38,228 nucleotides of DNA from positions 1 to 38,228 of the forward strand of contig CAMAFX010000017.1 in the NCBI GenBank assembly GCA_945833925.1, written 5' to 3'. Below, piece after piece: positions 16,905-25,890 of the stretch. The notes beneath the pieces are model-generated. The model did not search any database. It was not told where the DNA came from and worked only from the letters and a program-made list of their open reading frames with translations. How positions within the stretch are numbered: the stretch's first letter is position 1; each line of letters opens with the position of its first letter. The position numbers and the translations under genes are program-made. The stretch comes from an uncultured Prevotellaceae bacterium. Lineage in GTDB: Bacteria > Bacteroidota > Bacteroidia > Bacteroidales > Bacteroidaceae.

Positions 16905-17903
16905 TTACGGAAGTTTGTTAAGGACAGTTGAACGCAAGAATAATTCTGCAAGCAACGCCAACACAGCAATCAGCAAATAAACGAAAAACTCCTCGCTATG
17001 GGTATTGTATTTATTTACCAACATCTTGGTCTTTTCCAACTTATCAATCTCCTTATATACCTCATGAAGACTCTCGTTGTTGGTGGCGCGGTAGAAAACG
17101 CCGTCCGTAGTACGTGCTATTGTCTTAAGTGTCTTTGTATCTATCTCGACAGGCATATTGAAATACTGTGTATAACCTCCCACCTTCATCGGATAGCGAG
17201 CAGTGCCATTCGTTCCGACACCAATGGTGTAGACTCGCACATTATATTTCTTTGCAATATCAGCAGCCGTAAAAGGTGAAATTTCGCCTCGGTTGTTTGA
17301 ACCATCGGTAAGCATGATAACAACTTTGCTTTTTGCCTTGCTGTCCTTTAGGCGACTAACGGAATTTGCAATGCCCATACCAATGGCAGTGCCATCGCTG
17401 ATAAGGCCAGTCTCTGCCATATCGCATTCCATCTTGTCAAGAAGGTTTAGCAATACGGCATGATCGGTTGTCATAGGACACTGAGTGTACGATTCGCCTG
17501 CAAAAATTGTCAAACCAATATTATCATTCGGACGTCCGTTTATAAATTCAACAGCCACTTCCTTGGCAGCCTCAATACGATTAGGCTTCAGGTCCTCTGC
17601 CAACATACTGGTGCTGACATCCATACAGAGCATGATGTCAATACCCTCTATGTTTTTCTCGCTCCATTCGTCAGTACTTTGAGGACGTGCCAGCGCACAT
17701 ACGGCAGCAACAAAGCAAATGATACGCAAAAGAAAAGGTCCATGCACAAGGTATTCCTTCCATGTGTGATGCTTATATCGGAATGCTTCAACGCTACTGA
17801 CCTGCATTACAGGATCAATACGGCGATGCATTACTATATACCATATGATATAAGGTATAACGAGTAATAGTAATAAAAAATATAATGGATTTGCAAAACT
17901 CAT
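16905..17903 (-). CDS. batA: BatA, VWA-domain membrane protein
   Basis: The 332-residue protein begins with MSFANPLYFLLLLLVIPYII, a membrane helix, followed by a second helix with ALARPQ at 70-75. The VWA domain carries an intact MIDAS, DVSTS (D95, S97, S99), with SDGTAIG and MLTDGSNN. A C-terminal helix (EFFVYLLIAVLALLAELFL) follows. This is the BatA/BatB family of the aerotolerance operon. It starts 72 bases after the BatD-like gene and precedes batB by 41 bases. The paired VWA proteins probably form an envelope complex acted on by the MoxR ATPase. Confidence 0.92.
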   Translation of the reverse strand: MSFANPLYFLLLLLVIPYIIWYIVMHRRIDPVMQVSSVEAFRYKHHTWKEYLVHGPFLLRIICFVAAVCALARPQSTDEWSEKNIEGIDIMLCMDVSTSMLAEDLKPNRIEAAKEVAVEFINGRPNDNIGLTIFAGESYTQCPMTTDHAVLLNLLDKMECDMAETGLISDGTAIGMGIANSVSRLKDSKAKSKVVIMLTDGSNNRGEISPFTAADIAKKYNVRVYTIGVGTNGTARYPMKVGGYTQYFNMPVEIDTKTLKTIARTTDGVFYRATNNESLHEVYKEIDKLEKTKMLVNKYNTHSEEFFVYLLIAVLALLAELFLRSTVLNKLP

Positions 17904-17975
17904 AATGAAGTTTCTATTTATTCAGAATCTACAACGCTCAATATGTAACTGCTCTTAAAATATACATTAATCAAT

Positions 17976-19058
17976 TCAACTTAGAAGGTCAATGAGACGC
18001 ATAACAATAAGAACAACAATTCCAACGACAGAAATAGTAGAGATACCTATCAGTATTCTTAGTGTCCACTTCATACCTAGGCTACGCATCTCTTCTGGAG
18101 TATACTCTGGTTCTTCTGCCTTTGCATTTGGATCAACCTCCAACTTGGTTTGGTTAATGTAGTCAATTGCAGTTACCAAGTTTGCATCATTCTCATTAAT
18201 GAGAGTTGTAAACTTGGCAAACTTAACCAAATCAGCCGTTTGAAACAACTTGCGAAGTTCATCAAGAGCCTCCTCGTTATTCTCAGCAGTCAGTCTCTCG
18301 ATAATTTCGCCAGATGTCATGTCCATAGCACGGAATCCGTAACGATCCTGGATGTATGTTCTAAGAGTATCTGTCAACTGAGTATAGTATTCCTTACTAT
18401 CATCGGACGCCCAGGTCTTTTCCTCCTTTATACGCTCTATCTCACTCATAGCCACCTGATGGGGAGGCAACTTGACTTTATGACGAATAATACGAATGAT
18501 TGGATTGCCTTGTTTGAGCCAAACAAGCATAGCGAAAGTGATAATCAGCAGAACTATAATAAGAAGAGAACCATATACAATACTCTTCCAGTCATCCCAC
18601 GAGAATGGGGCGTCCTCTATTCCCTTTGTACCAAAATATTCTTCAAGATGTATTGTGTCTACAGGAACCGTATAAACCTGTAGAGCCAACGACTTGGATT
18701 TATAATGCGTTGTATCAACAATAACTTCCAGAGGTGGCAGATAATACAATGCAGAATCAAACGAGGTTATTATATAACGTTGGGTCAACAGCATCCGCTT
18801 GTTATCGTTAAGCATCTGCGTGTCGGGGTCGTACACTTTTACGACCTCCACTCCGGGCACCAACTGAGAACGCTCGCTCAATGCTGGCAAGACAGGATGT
18901 TGATTGCTGTTGCATGTCACGTCCAATGTTAGTCCGGTTTGCTGTCCAATAAACATTTGGAGCGAATCAATCCTTATATCAACCGTCACCTGTGCCACAG
19001 CCGAAGCAGGCAACAGAGCAAACAACAATATATAAATGAATCTATTATAAAATTTCAT
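17976..19058 (-). CDS. Bat-operon membrane protein (BatD/DUF4381-like)
   Basis: The 360-residue protein has a signal peptide (LLFALLPASAVAQ) and a periplasmic beta domain of about 135 residues. A transmembrane helix spans 160-180, followed by a cytoplasmic helical domain (EYYTQLTDTLRTYIQDRYGF, AMDMTSGEII). A final helix lies at about 335-357. The order (beta domain, helix, helical domain with YGFRAMDMTSGEI) recalls the shorter BatD-like or DUF4381 proteins found between the DUF58 gene and batA. It lies 53 bases after the DUF58 gene. Its role is inferred only from position. Confidence 0.75.
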   Translation of the reverse strand: MKFYNRFIYILLFALLPASAVAQVTVDIRIDSLQMFIGQQTGLTLDVTCNSNQHPVLPALSERSQLVPGVEVVKVYDPDTQMLNDNKRMLLTQRYIITSFDSALYYLPPLEVIVDTTHYKSKSLALQVYTVPVDTIHLEEYFGTKGIEDAPFSWDDWKSIVYGSLLIIVLLIITFAMLVWLKQGNPIIRIIRHKVKLPPHQVAMSEIERIKEEKTWASDDSKEYYTQLTDTLRTYIQDRYGFRAMDMTSGEIIERLTAENNEEALDELRKLFQTADLVKFAKFTTLINENDANLVTAIDYINQTKLEVDPNAKAEEPEYTPEEMRSLGMKWTLRILIGISTISVVGIVVLIVMRLIDLLS

Positions 19059-19111
19059 TCACCTAACAAATTATTCTTATTTGTGCATCTTAGAATCAAG
19101 AGAGTAAGGAT

Positions 19112-19981
19112 TCAGCCTCGCTGAGCAAACAAACTACGTAAGGCAACAACATAGTCCTGGTCCGTACGAACACTGACAGAGTCAACATTGCTTCGGGTCA
19201 GAGTGTCACGCAACGTATTCTGACGTTCACGCCACCATGCGGCCTGAGCATTGCGAACTTCGCGACTACTTGTATCTAAATACCTTTCAAAACCGCTTTC
19301 AGCATCACGAACCTTTATCAGACCGACATTAGGGAGTTCCTCTATTCTACGGTCATAAACCTGTATTGCTACAACATCGTGTTTTCTGTTTGCCACGGTC
19401 AATGGAGTGCGGAAGTCCTTGCTACACATGAAATCGCTCAACACGAAAGCGGTACATCGACGCTTTATAACCTGGGAGAGGTATTCTACTGCGTATCCGA
19501 TATCTGTCTTCTGACTTTCTGGTTTGAAATCAAGAAGTTCACGGATGATAAACAATATATGTTTTCGTCCCTTCTTGGGTGGTATGAACTTCTCAATCTT
19601 GTCACTGAAGAAGATGACTCCAATCTTATCGTTGTTCTGAATGGCGCTGAATGCCAATGTAGCGGCAATCTCGGTCACCATATCACGTTTCATTTGAACA
19701 GACGTTCCAAAATTCAAACTTCCACTTACGTCAACAAGAAGCATTACTGTCAGTTCTCGCTCTTCTTCAAAAACCTTGATGTATGGCTTGTTGAAACGAG
19801 CCGTCACGTTCCACTCTATATCACGTATGTCGTCGCCGTACTGATACTCGCGCACTTCACTAAAAGCCATTCCACGTCCTTTGAATGCGGAATGATACTC
19901 TCCGGCAAAGATGTTATTTGACAGTCCTCGAGTTTTAATCTCTATCTGTCTTACGCGTTTTAATATATCAGAAGTTTCCAC
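19112..19981 (-). CDS. DUF58-domain protein of the Bat operon
   Basis: The 289-residue protein has no signal peptide. It carries the DUF58 signature FKGRGMAFSEVREYQYGD followed by DIRDIEWNVTARFNKPYIK, then a VWA-like domain with LLVDVSGSL (a DxSxS MIDAS-like motif). DUF58 proteins are almost always paired with MoxR AAA ATPases and VWA proteins, as here. They are thought to act in a chaperone-like metal or complex assembly system at the membrane. It starts 96 bases after moxR. Function beyond the association is unproven. Confidence 0.92.
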   Translation of the reverse strand: METSDILKRVRQIEIKTRGLSNNIFAGEYHSAFKGRGMAFSEVREYQYGDDIRDIEWNVTARFNKPYIKVFEEERELTVMLLVDVSGSLNFGTSVQMKRDMVTEIAATLAFSAIQNNDKIGVIFFSDKIEKFIPPKKGRKHILFIIRELLDFKPESQKTDIGYAVEYLSQVIKRRCTAFVLSDFMCSKDFRTPLTVANRKHDVVAIQVYDRRIEELPNVGLIKVRDAESGFERYLDTSSREVRNAQAAWWRERQNTLRDTLTRSNVDSVSVRTDQDYVVALRSLFAQRG

Positions 19982-20077
19982 TATTAGTAATTACAATTAT
20001 AAAAAACTCTGCAAATTATATAATTTCGCAAGTTAGTATATTAATGGATGGTATATCAACACCTATCAAGATACATA

Positions 20078-21076
20078 TTAGGGCACCTCAACCTTGTTGA
20101 TAATCTGACTGATAATATCCTCGGAAGTAACATTGTTTGCTTCCGCTTCATAACTAAGACCAATACGATGACGCATTACATCGTATGCTACGGCACGAAT
20201 ATCCTCTGGAATGACATAGCCACGACGCTTGATAAATGCATATGCACGAGCAGCGAGAGCCAAGTTGATACTTGCACGTGGAGAGCAACCGAACTCAATG
20301 TAGTTCTTTATTTCCTTCAAGCCATACTTCTCGGGATAACGAGTTGAAAATACAATGTCTACAATGTACTGCTCAATCTTCTCATCAAGATATACCTGCT
20401 TAACAACCTCACGAGCTTCAACAATATCCTTTGTTGAAAGAATTGGACGAACCTCCTTCTTAATATCGCCATTGATATTACAGCGGATAATACGCTTCTC
20501 ATCCTCCAACTTAGGATAATCGATAACAACCTTGAGCATAAAACGGTCAACCTGGGCTTCTGGCAATGGATATGTACCCTCCTGCTCGACGGGATTCTGG
20601 GTTGCAAGTACAAGGAAAGGATTAGAAAGTTGATAAGTACTCTTACCGATTGTCACCTGACGCTCCTGCATGGCTTCGAGAAGTGCACTTTGCACTTTGG
20701 CTGGTGCACGGTTAATTTCATCCGCCAATACAAAGTTTGCAAAGACCGGTCCTTGTTCAACAATGAACTTCTCGTCCTTCTGGCTGTAAATCATTGTACC
20801 AATGACATCGGCAGGAAGCAAATCTGGAGTAAACTGTATTCTACTAAACTGTGCATCAACTAACTGGCTCAATGTTTTGATTGCAAGAGTCTTGGCAAGT
20901 CCAGGAACACCCTCCAACAACACATGACCATCACTTAGCAAACCAATGATTAATGATTCCACCAAATGCTTCTGACCAACGATGACCTGATTCATTCCTG
21001 TTACCAAGTTAGTAACAAACGCACTTTGTCTTTCTATTCGCTCATTCAATTCACGAATATCAATAGATTCTGCCAT
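20078..21076 (-). CDS. MoxR-family AAA+ ATPase
   Basis: The 332-residue protein is a cytoplasmic AAA+ ATPase. Walker A is GVPGLAKT at residues 56-63, with the Ala-for-Gly form usual in MoxR. Walker B is VLADEINRAPAKVQSALLEA, sensor 1 is LATQNP, followed by EQEGTYPLPEAQVDRFML, and the C-terminal lid has GCSPRASINLALAARAYAF. MoxR proteins work as chaperones for VWA-domain partners. It is the first gene of the Bat operon and has a consensus promoter about 93 bases upstream. Confidence 0.95.
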   Translation of the reverse strand: MAESIDIRELNERIERQSAFVTNLVTGMNQVIVGQKHLVESLIIGLLSDGHVLLEGVPGLAKTLAIKTLSQLVDAQFSRIQFTPDLLPADVIGTMIYSQKDEKFIVEQGPVFANFVLADEINRAPAKVQSALLEAMQERQVTIGKSTYQLSNPFLVLATQNPVEQEGTYPLPEAQVDRFMLKVVIDYPKLEDEKRIIRCNINGDIKKEVRPILSTKDIVEAREVVKQVYLDEKIEQYIVDIVFSTRYPEKYGLKEIKNYIEFGCSPRASINLALAARAYAFIKRRGYVIPEDIRAVAYDVMRHRIGLSYEAEANNVTSEDIISQIINKVEVP

Positions 21077-21168
21077 AATTATTTAATATTTTATTTATTT
21101 CAAGTCTTAAATATGACGGATGCAACACTCCGTTTACAAATTGTTAACGCAATTGTTCATTCATTCTG

Positions 21169-21200
21169 CAAATATACTGATTTTATTTATCTCGACCAAA
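21169..21200 (-). promoter_or_regulatory. Promoter of the Bat operon
   Basis: On the minus strand TTTG (21200-21197), a 20-base spacer and TATATTTG (21176-21169) match the consensus exactly. The leader before the moxR ATG would be about 87 bases. Confidence 0.85.
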
Positions 21201-21315
21201 AAACAAACAATCTAACAACGCGCTTTTAAATAAACTTAAAATACATTTAAGAGTATTTAAACATTTGCATCTCAATTTAAGCGAACAAAAAATGCGAGCA
21301 CTGTACTAATACTAT

Positions 21316-21344
21316 AAAAAAAGAGTCTGGTTTTCCAGACTCTT
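21316..21344 (-). terminator. Terminator after the HU-LysM gene
   Basis: AAGAGTCTGG and CCAGACTCTT form a perfect 10-bp stem with a 4-base loop (21321-21344), followed on the minus strand by a run of T residues. It separates the HU-LysM unit from the Bat operon promoter. Confidence 0.9.
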
Positions 21345-21374
21345 GTAATTAATATATGATACGATGGCGTCAAA

Positions 21375-23132
21375 CTACTTTTTCTCTAATTCGGGCATCT
21401 TCAGTACTTGACCGACCTCAATATGATCGGGATTAGTTATATTATTTAATTTCATAATATACTCGGTATACTCCATACTGCCAAATTCCTTTCTTGCTAT
21501 CGAGAACAAGCCTTCACCAGACTCAACGACATGTGTTCCTCGCACACCAACAATCTGATACTTCGCCCCCCTTACTTGAGGAAATTTCGTGGTATTGTCT
21601 GAGGAAACACTATCGGACGAAGGAGTATTTACAGACTCGCTCTTACCTGTCGTTTGCCTTGTGGCCGGAGTTGAGACCTGCGTAGTTTTCTGCGACGCAC
21701 TTTTCGTTGTCATTTGCGAAGTGCCTGGCTTTGTATTTTGCACAGAAACATTCCTGTTCTGTTCTTTTATCTTAGACTGACCTGCAGATACCGTACGCAA
21801 AGCATTATTCTGTTGAATCTTTGATGTTTCAACTTTTTCCTTTGAAGGCACACCACCTGCTGTTTCATCCTCACCAATCTTGTTTTGTGATGGTTCTAAC
21901 GGACTATTGTTCTGTACACTGTCCTTTACCGATGAGGCAGGAGAAGCGGTCTCTGACTGTGCAGACACTTTAACGCCAGAAGTAGTTCCAACAGAAGTTT
22001 CCTTTTCAGAAACATCTTCGCTGTCATTTTTCATTGCGGCTGCATACTCACATGATGAGCACAACCAATGATGAGAACCTGCGTAATAACTCAATCCCGC
22101 AACGAAAAGCAAGAATATAGCACCTGCCATCTTTTTTAACAGATGAAACGTGTCGCTTGACGTGGCGTTTGCCTGCTTGCTGTCAACAGGCAACGATACT
22201 TCGCTTTTAGTCTCTTCAGCGGTATCAGTGGTGTCAGTGGTATCTGAATTGTCTGTATTTACATTTTGGTTGGAAAGGTGAAGTCGCTGCTGCTGGGTGT
22301 CAGTGGTATCTGAATTGTCTGTATGTACTTTGGAATCACCCTCTATGGCATTCTCTACATCAACAGAGTTCTCATTCTCAATATCATTGTCAGTATGAGC
22401 AGAATCAACTGTTACATCTGATTCTTCAGTAACAGCATCCTGTGGCATTGCATCTTCATCTGATGTGCCAGAAGCAGCAACTTCAGACTCATCATCTGAC
22501 GCTCCCTCAACAGTAGGAACATCTTCTGTGACAACTGTATCCACGCCATCTTCTACAACGACAGGATTTGTGTCATCTTCAGTAACAGTAGGATTCACGT
22601 CATCATCAGCAACGACAGGCTGTTTATCTTCTTCCACAATCTCAGAAGAGCCTATATCAACAGAACGTCTGTCAGAATCACCTTCCTCTTTACTTTCTAT
22701 AGAAGGAACGTCTGCCACATTTTCTAAAATCTCGTCTTCAACGCCGTCACTTGTGTCATCATCTGTGTTGTCAGTGGTGTCAATATACTCCATCGCACTT
22801 AAATCGACCCCGTCATTCAGTATAATTGTTTCAAATTCAGCAAAAGGACGATTTACGTAATCACGAATAGTAGAGTCTGGAGTATAGGTCACCTTACTGT
22901 GCCCCTCAATATGAATTCGTTCACCTGTATTCACGTTGACACTATCTCGTCCGCTAACCTCCACAATCTTGAAAGTACCAAGTCCTTTTACCTTAACAAT
23001 TCTGTCTTGTTGCAGAAACTGCTCTATAGTCTGAAAGAACTCACGAACAAAGGAATCACTATCCTTTTTTGATAGTCCACTGCGTGCAGAAACACCATTG
23101 GAAAGATCTTGAAAAAGTATTTTTTCGTCCAT
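21375..23132 (-). CDS. Membrane protein with HU-type DNA-binding domain and LysM domain
   Basis: The 585-residue protein has an HU/IHF-like domain at residues 1-95, with the signature KGLGTFKIVEVSGRDSVNVN and TYTPDSTIRDYVN. A very acidic Asp/Glu/Ser/Thr linker covers about 105-310. KKM then precedes one transmembrane helix (about 335-352, AGAIFLLFVAGLSYYAG). A Ser/Thr/Lys/Gln-rich segment follows, and a LysM domain at about 533-581 (THVVESGEGLFSIARKEFG, IEVGQVLKMP). There is no N-terminal signal, and positive charges before the helix predict HU inside and LysM in the periplasm. It follows a stand-alone HU gene by 5 bases. A link between DNA and peptidoglycan is an inference. Confidence 0.88.
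   Translation of the reverse strand: MDEKILFQDLSNGVSARSGLSKKDSDSFVREFFQTIEQFLQQDRIVKVKGLGTFKIVEVSGRDSVNVNTGERIHIEGHSKVTYTPDSTIRDYVNRPFAEFETIILNDGVDLSAMEYIDTTDNTDDDTSDGVEDEILENVADVPSIESKEEGDSDRRSVDIGSSEIVEEDKQPVVADDDVNPTVTEDDTNPVVVEDGVDTVVTEDVPTVEGASDDESEVAASGTSDEDAMPQDAVTEESDVTVDSAHTDNDIENENSVDVENAIEGDSKVHTDNSDTTDTQQQRLHLSNQNVNTDNSDTTDTTDTAEETKSEVSLPVDSKQANATSSDTFHLLKKMAGAIFLLFVAGLSYYAGSHHWLCSSCEYAAAMKNDSEDVSEKETSVGTTSGVKVSAQSETASPASSVKDSVQNNSPLEPSQNKIGEDETAGGVPSKEKVETSKIQQNNALRTVSAGQSKIKEQNRNVSVQNTKPGTSQMTTKSASQKTTQVSTPATRQTTGKSESVNTPSSDSVSSDNTTKFPQVRGAKYQIVGVRGTHVVESGEGLFSIARKEFGSMEYTEYIMKLNNITNPDHIEVGQVLKMPELEKK
22230..22324. repeat. 29-bp direct repeat within the HU-LysM linker
   Basis: The sequence GGTGTCAGTGGTATCTGAAT and the next nine bases occur at 22230-22258 and again, identical, at 22296-22324. 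The copies are 66 bases (22 codons) apart, in frame, and encode TDNSDTTDT segments of the acidic linker. This suggests recent expansion by slippage or recombination. Confidence 0.85.
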
Positions 23133-23137
23133 AGCGC

Positions 23138-23410
23138 TTATTTCAACTTATCTTTAATGGTGCTACTTGGTTTAAACTTAATCTCCATTTTCGGCGGTAT
23201 AAGCATTCTCTGTCGCGTTGAAGGATTGACAACGACGTGCTCCAGTTTCTTCTTGACCTCAAATGTTCCAAACCCCTGCAAACTAATTTGGTTGTCTTCA
23301 CCCAATTGATGAGACATTTCTGTGACAACAGCAGTTATGAGTGTGGTAGCCTCTTTTGTGCTATAACCAGTACGACGAGAGAGTTCTGCTATAAATTCCT
23401 TGTTGTTCAT
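23138..23410 (-). CDS. HU-family DNA-binding protein
   Basis: The 90-residue protein is a standard HU/IHF subunit. It has MNNKEFIAELSRRTGYSTKE, the SLQGFGTFEVKKK turn, the beta-arm region with NPSTRQRMLIPPKM and the C-terminal FKPSSTIKDKL. It bends and compacts DNA as a dimer. It starts 32 bases after the rimO stop and ends 5 bases before the HU-LysM start, so all three are probably cotranscribed. The tight pairing makes heterodimers between this protein and the membrane HU domain conceivable. Confidence 0.95.
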   Translation of the reverse strand: MNNKEFIAELSRRTGYSTKEATTLITAVVTEMSHQLGEDNQISLQGFGTFEVKKKLEHVVVNPSTRQRMLIPPKMEIKFKPSSTIKDKLK

Positions 23411-23442
23411 ATCTCAAGATAAAGTTTGTCAATCAAATACGT

Positions 23443-24744
23443 TTACTTTACTACAGTTCCATAGAGGTCAAAATCATCCGCACTGTCTATCTTAACATTA
23501 TAAAACTGACCAATCTCCAAGTCCGGAGAAACAGTACTTATCAAAACCTCGGGATCAACCTCTGGCGAATCAAATTCTGTGCGTCCAATATAATACTCTC
23601 CCTCTACCCTGTCGATTATGACTTTCATAACAAGCCCAATCTTCTTCTCCTGAATATCACTTGAGATTCGTTGCTGTATACGCATGAGTTTGCTTAAGCG
23701 AGCATCTTTGATTTCGGCAGGAACATCATCGTCATAATGTTCTGCAGCATACGTACCGTCTTCTTCGCTATACGCAAAAGCACCCATACGTTCAAACTTT
23801 GCCCACTTCACGAAGTCAACGAGTTCGTCAAACTCCTCATCTGTCTCGCCAGGGAAGCCTACCATCAATGTAGTACGAATTTCAATGCCAGGAACCTCCT
23901 TGCGAATCGTCTTTATCAGATTGCGTGTTTCCTGCGCTGTAATATTACGACGCATTCTACTTAGAACGCCATCAGATATATGTTGTAAGGCAATATCCAG
24001 ATAACGACACACATTGCTGTGCTTACGCATAACATGCAAGAGGTCCATTGGGAAGTCTGTTGGATACGCATAATGCAAACGAATCCATTCTACGCCAGGG
24101 ATTGAAGCAATTCTATCTATCAATTCCGCAATTGCTCTGCGATGATAGATGTCAAGTCCGTAATATGTAAGTTCCTGGGCTATCACCTGGAACTCCTTGA
24201 CACCACGAGACACCAATCTGCGCACCTCATCCTCAATATCCTCTATCTCACGACTTTTATGCTTTCCTGTGATAATTGGTATAGCACAATAAGCACATCC
24301 TCTGTTACAGCCATCAGATATCTTCAAATATGCATAATGCTGTGGAGTTGTGAGGTATCTTTCGTTATGTATCTCATTATTATAGGTATGTCCTAACTCA
24401 GTCAGGAGTTCAGTCCAATCAAATTTGCCATAGAAATGGTCTACCTCGGGAATTTCCGAAATCAAATCTCCAAGATAGCGCTCTGATAGGCAGCCCATGA
24501 CATATAACTTCTCAAGTTTCCCTTGAGTCTTTCGCTGCCCCATCTCAAGAATCATGTTGATGCTTTCTTCCTTTGCATCGCCAATAAAACCGCATGTATT
24601 CACAACGCAGATCTCTCCCTTTGGATTGTCGATGTCATGCGTGACATTATATCCCAAGGCAGCCAGTTGCGTTATGAGGCGTTCCGAATCTACCAGATTC
24701 TTGGAACATCCCAACGTTATTATATCGACTGTTTTCTTTTTCAT
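23443..24744 (-). CDS. rimO: Ribosomal protein S12 methylthiotransferase RimO
   Basis: This radical SAM enzyme adds a methylthio group to an aspartate of ribosomal protein S12. From the ATG at 24744 it has 433 residues. A longer in-frame start at 24783 adds 13 residues, but MKKKTVDIITLGCSKN is the usual family start. The N-terminal domain has GCSKN, VNTCGF and MGCLSERY (second Fe-S cluster cysteines). The radical SAM motif CNRGCAYC follows, and the C-terminal TRAM domain ends with DSADDFDLYGTVVK. It lies 135 bases after ftsY; I see no strong promoter in that gap. Confidence 0.95.
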   Translation of the reverse strand: MKKKTVDIITLGCSKNLVDSERLITQLAALGYNVTHDIDNPKGEICVVNTCGFIGDAKEESINMILEMGQRKTQGKLEKLYVMGCLSERYLGDLISEIPEVDHFYGKFDWTELLTELGHTYNNEIHNERYLTTPQHYAYLKISDGCNRGCAYCAIPIITGKHKSREIEDIEDEVRRLVSRGVKEFQVIAQELTYYGLDIYHRRAIAELIDRIASIPGVEWIRLHYAYPTDFPMDLLHVMRKHSNVCRYLDIALQHISDGVLSRMRRNITAQETRNLIKTIRKEVPGIEIRTTLMVGFPGETDEEFDELVDFVKWAKFERMGAFAYSEEDGTYAAEHYDDDVPAEIKDARLSKLMRIQQRISSDIQEKKIGLVMKVIIDRVEGEYYIGRTEFDSPEVDPEVLISTVSPDLEIGQFYNVKIDSADDFDLYGTVVK

Positions 24745-24879
24745 GCTTATCGCAAATACTTCTTTCAATGTAATACCTTTCACCCATCAATGAAGAAAGT
24801 TACATCACAATCATGCTAAAGTAAATTTATCTTGTCTGAATTGAAAGACACAACCTTTTACGACACAATTGTAAAAAAA

Positions 24880-25836
24880 CTATTCTATCTTAAAAAGAGA
24901 ATCGACGAACTCTCTTCGATTGAATGGCTGAAGATCTTCCATGCCTTCACCAAGACCGATGTAGCGAACAGGAATCTTAAACTGATCACTGATGCCAATT
25001 ACAACACCACCTTTGGCAGTACCGTCGAGTTTGGTAATAGCCATACTTGTAACCTGAGTAGCCTGTGTAAACTGCTTAGCCTGTTCGAATGCATTTTGAC
25101 CTGTACTTCCATCAAGAACCAGCATAACGTCATGAGGTGCATCAGGTACAACCTTTTGCATTACTCGTTTAATCTTCGAGAGTTCATCCATCAAACCCTT
25201 CTTGTTATGCAATCTACCAGCAGTATCTATAATTACAACATCAACATCATTTGCAACAGCACTATTAAGAGTGTCGAATGCAACGCTGGCAGGGTCGCTT
25301 CCCATCTGCTGCTTGATGACATTAACGCCGACACGCTCACCCCATATCTCGATTTGCTCTATGGCAGCGGCACGGAATGTATCTGCAGCGCCAAGACACA
25401 CCTTAAGACCTGCTTTCTTGAACTGGTATGCAAGTTTACCAATAGTAGTGGTTTTACCTACTCCATTTACACCAACAACCATAATAACATATGGCTTCTT
25501 GTCTTTGGGAATAACAAAACCTTCCGTGTCTTCTGTGTTATTTTCCGTAAGAAGAGAGGCAATCTCGTCTCTCAAAATAGAATTAAGTTCTGCCGTACTT
25601 ACATATTTATCTCTAGAAACACGGCTTTCAATACGCTCAATAATGTTCAATGTTGTGTCAACACCAACATCACTTGTTACGAGCACCTCCTCAAGATTAT
25701 CAAGTACATCATCGTCAACCTTTGATTTTCCTGCAATAGCACGACTTATCTTTGAGAAGAAACTTTCTTTGGTCTTCTCAAGGCCTTTATCCAACGTCTC
25801 CTTTTTTTCTTTACTAAAAAAACTAAAGAATCCCAT
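24880..25836 (-). CDS. ftsY: Signal recognition particle receptor FtsY
   Basis: The 318-residue GTPase delivers SRP-ribosome complexes to the inner membrane. It has a short N-domain with a lysine-rich start (MGFFSFFSKEKKE), without the long acidic A-domain of E. coli. The G-domain carries P-loop GVNGVGKTTT (122-131), the LGAADTFRAAAIEQ insertion-box region, DTAGRLHNK (G3), TKLDGTAKGG (G4) and GLGEGMEDLQPF. A TATCTTTG -7 box lies about 47 bases upstream, after a terminator that ends the ribosomal protein unit. Confidence 0.97.
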   Translation of the reverse strand: MGFFSFFSKEKKETLDKGLEKTKESFFSKISRAIAGKSKVDDDVLDNLEEVLVTSDVGVDTTLNIIERIESRVSRDKYVSTAELNSILRDEIASLLTENNTEDTEGFVIPKDKKPYVIMVVGVNGVGKTTTIGKLAYQFKKAGLKVCLGAADTFRAAAIEQIEIWGERVGVNVIKQQMGSDPASVAFDTLNSAVANDVDVVIIDTAGRLHNKKGLMDELSKIKRVMQKVVPDAPHDVMLVLDGSTGQNAFEQAKQFTQATQVTSMAITKLDGTAKGGVVIGISDQFKIPVRYIGLGEGMEDLQPFNRREFVDSLFKIE

Positions 25837-25882
25837 ATTTGCAAACTATAATATTCTATATAAGGTTTATCTATTCAGACTA

Positions 25883-25890
25883 CAAAGATA
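25883..25890 (-). promoter_or_regulatory. Putative -7 box of ftsY
   Basis: The minus strand reads TATCTTTG, about 47 bases before the ftsY start. No clear TTTG lies 20 bases further upstream. Confidence 0.5.

Noticed and set aside
24832-25725. 297-codon plus-strand open frame opposite ftsY
   Set aside because: It is the shadow of ftsY, whose GTPase motifs are all intact; no motif or promoter supports the plus-strand reading.
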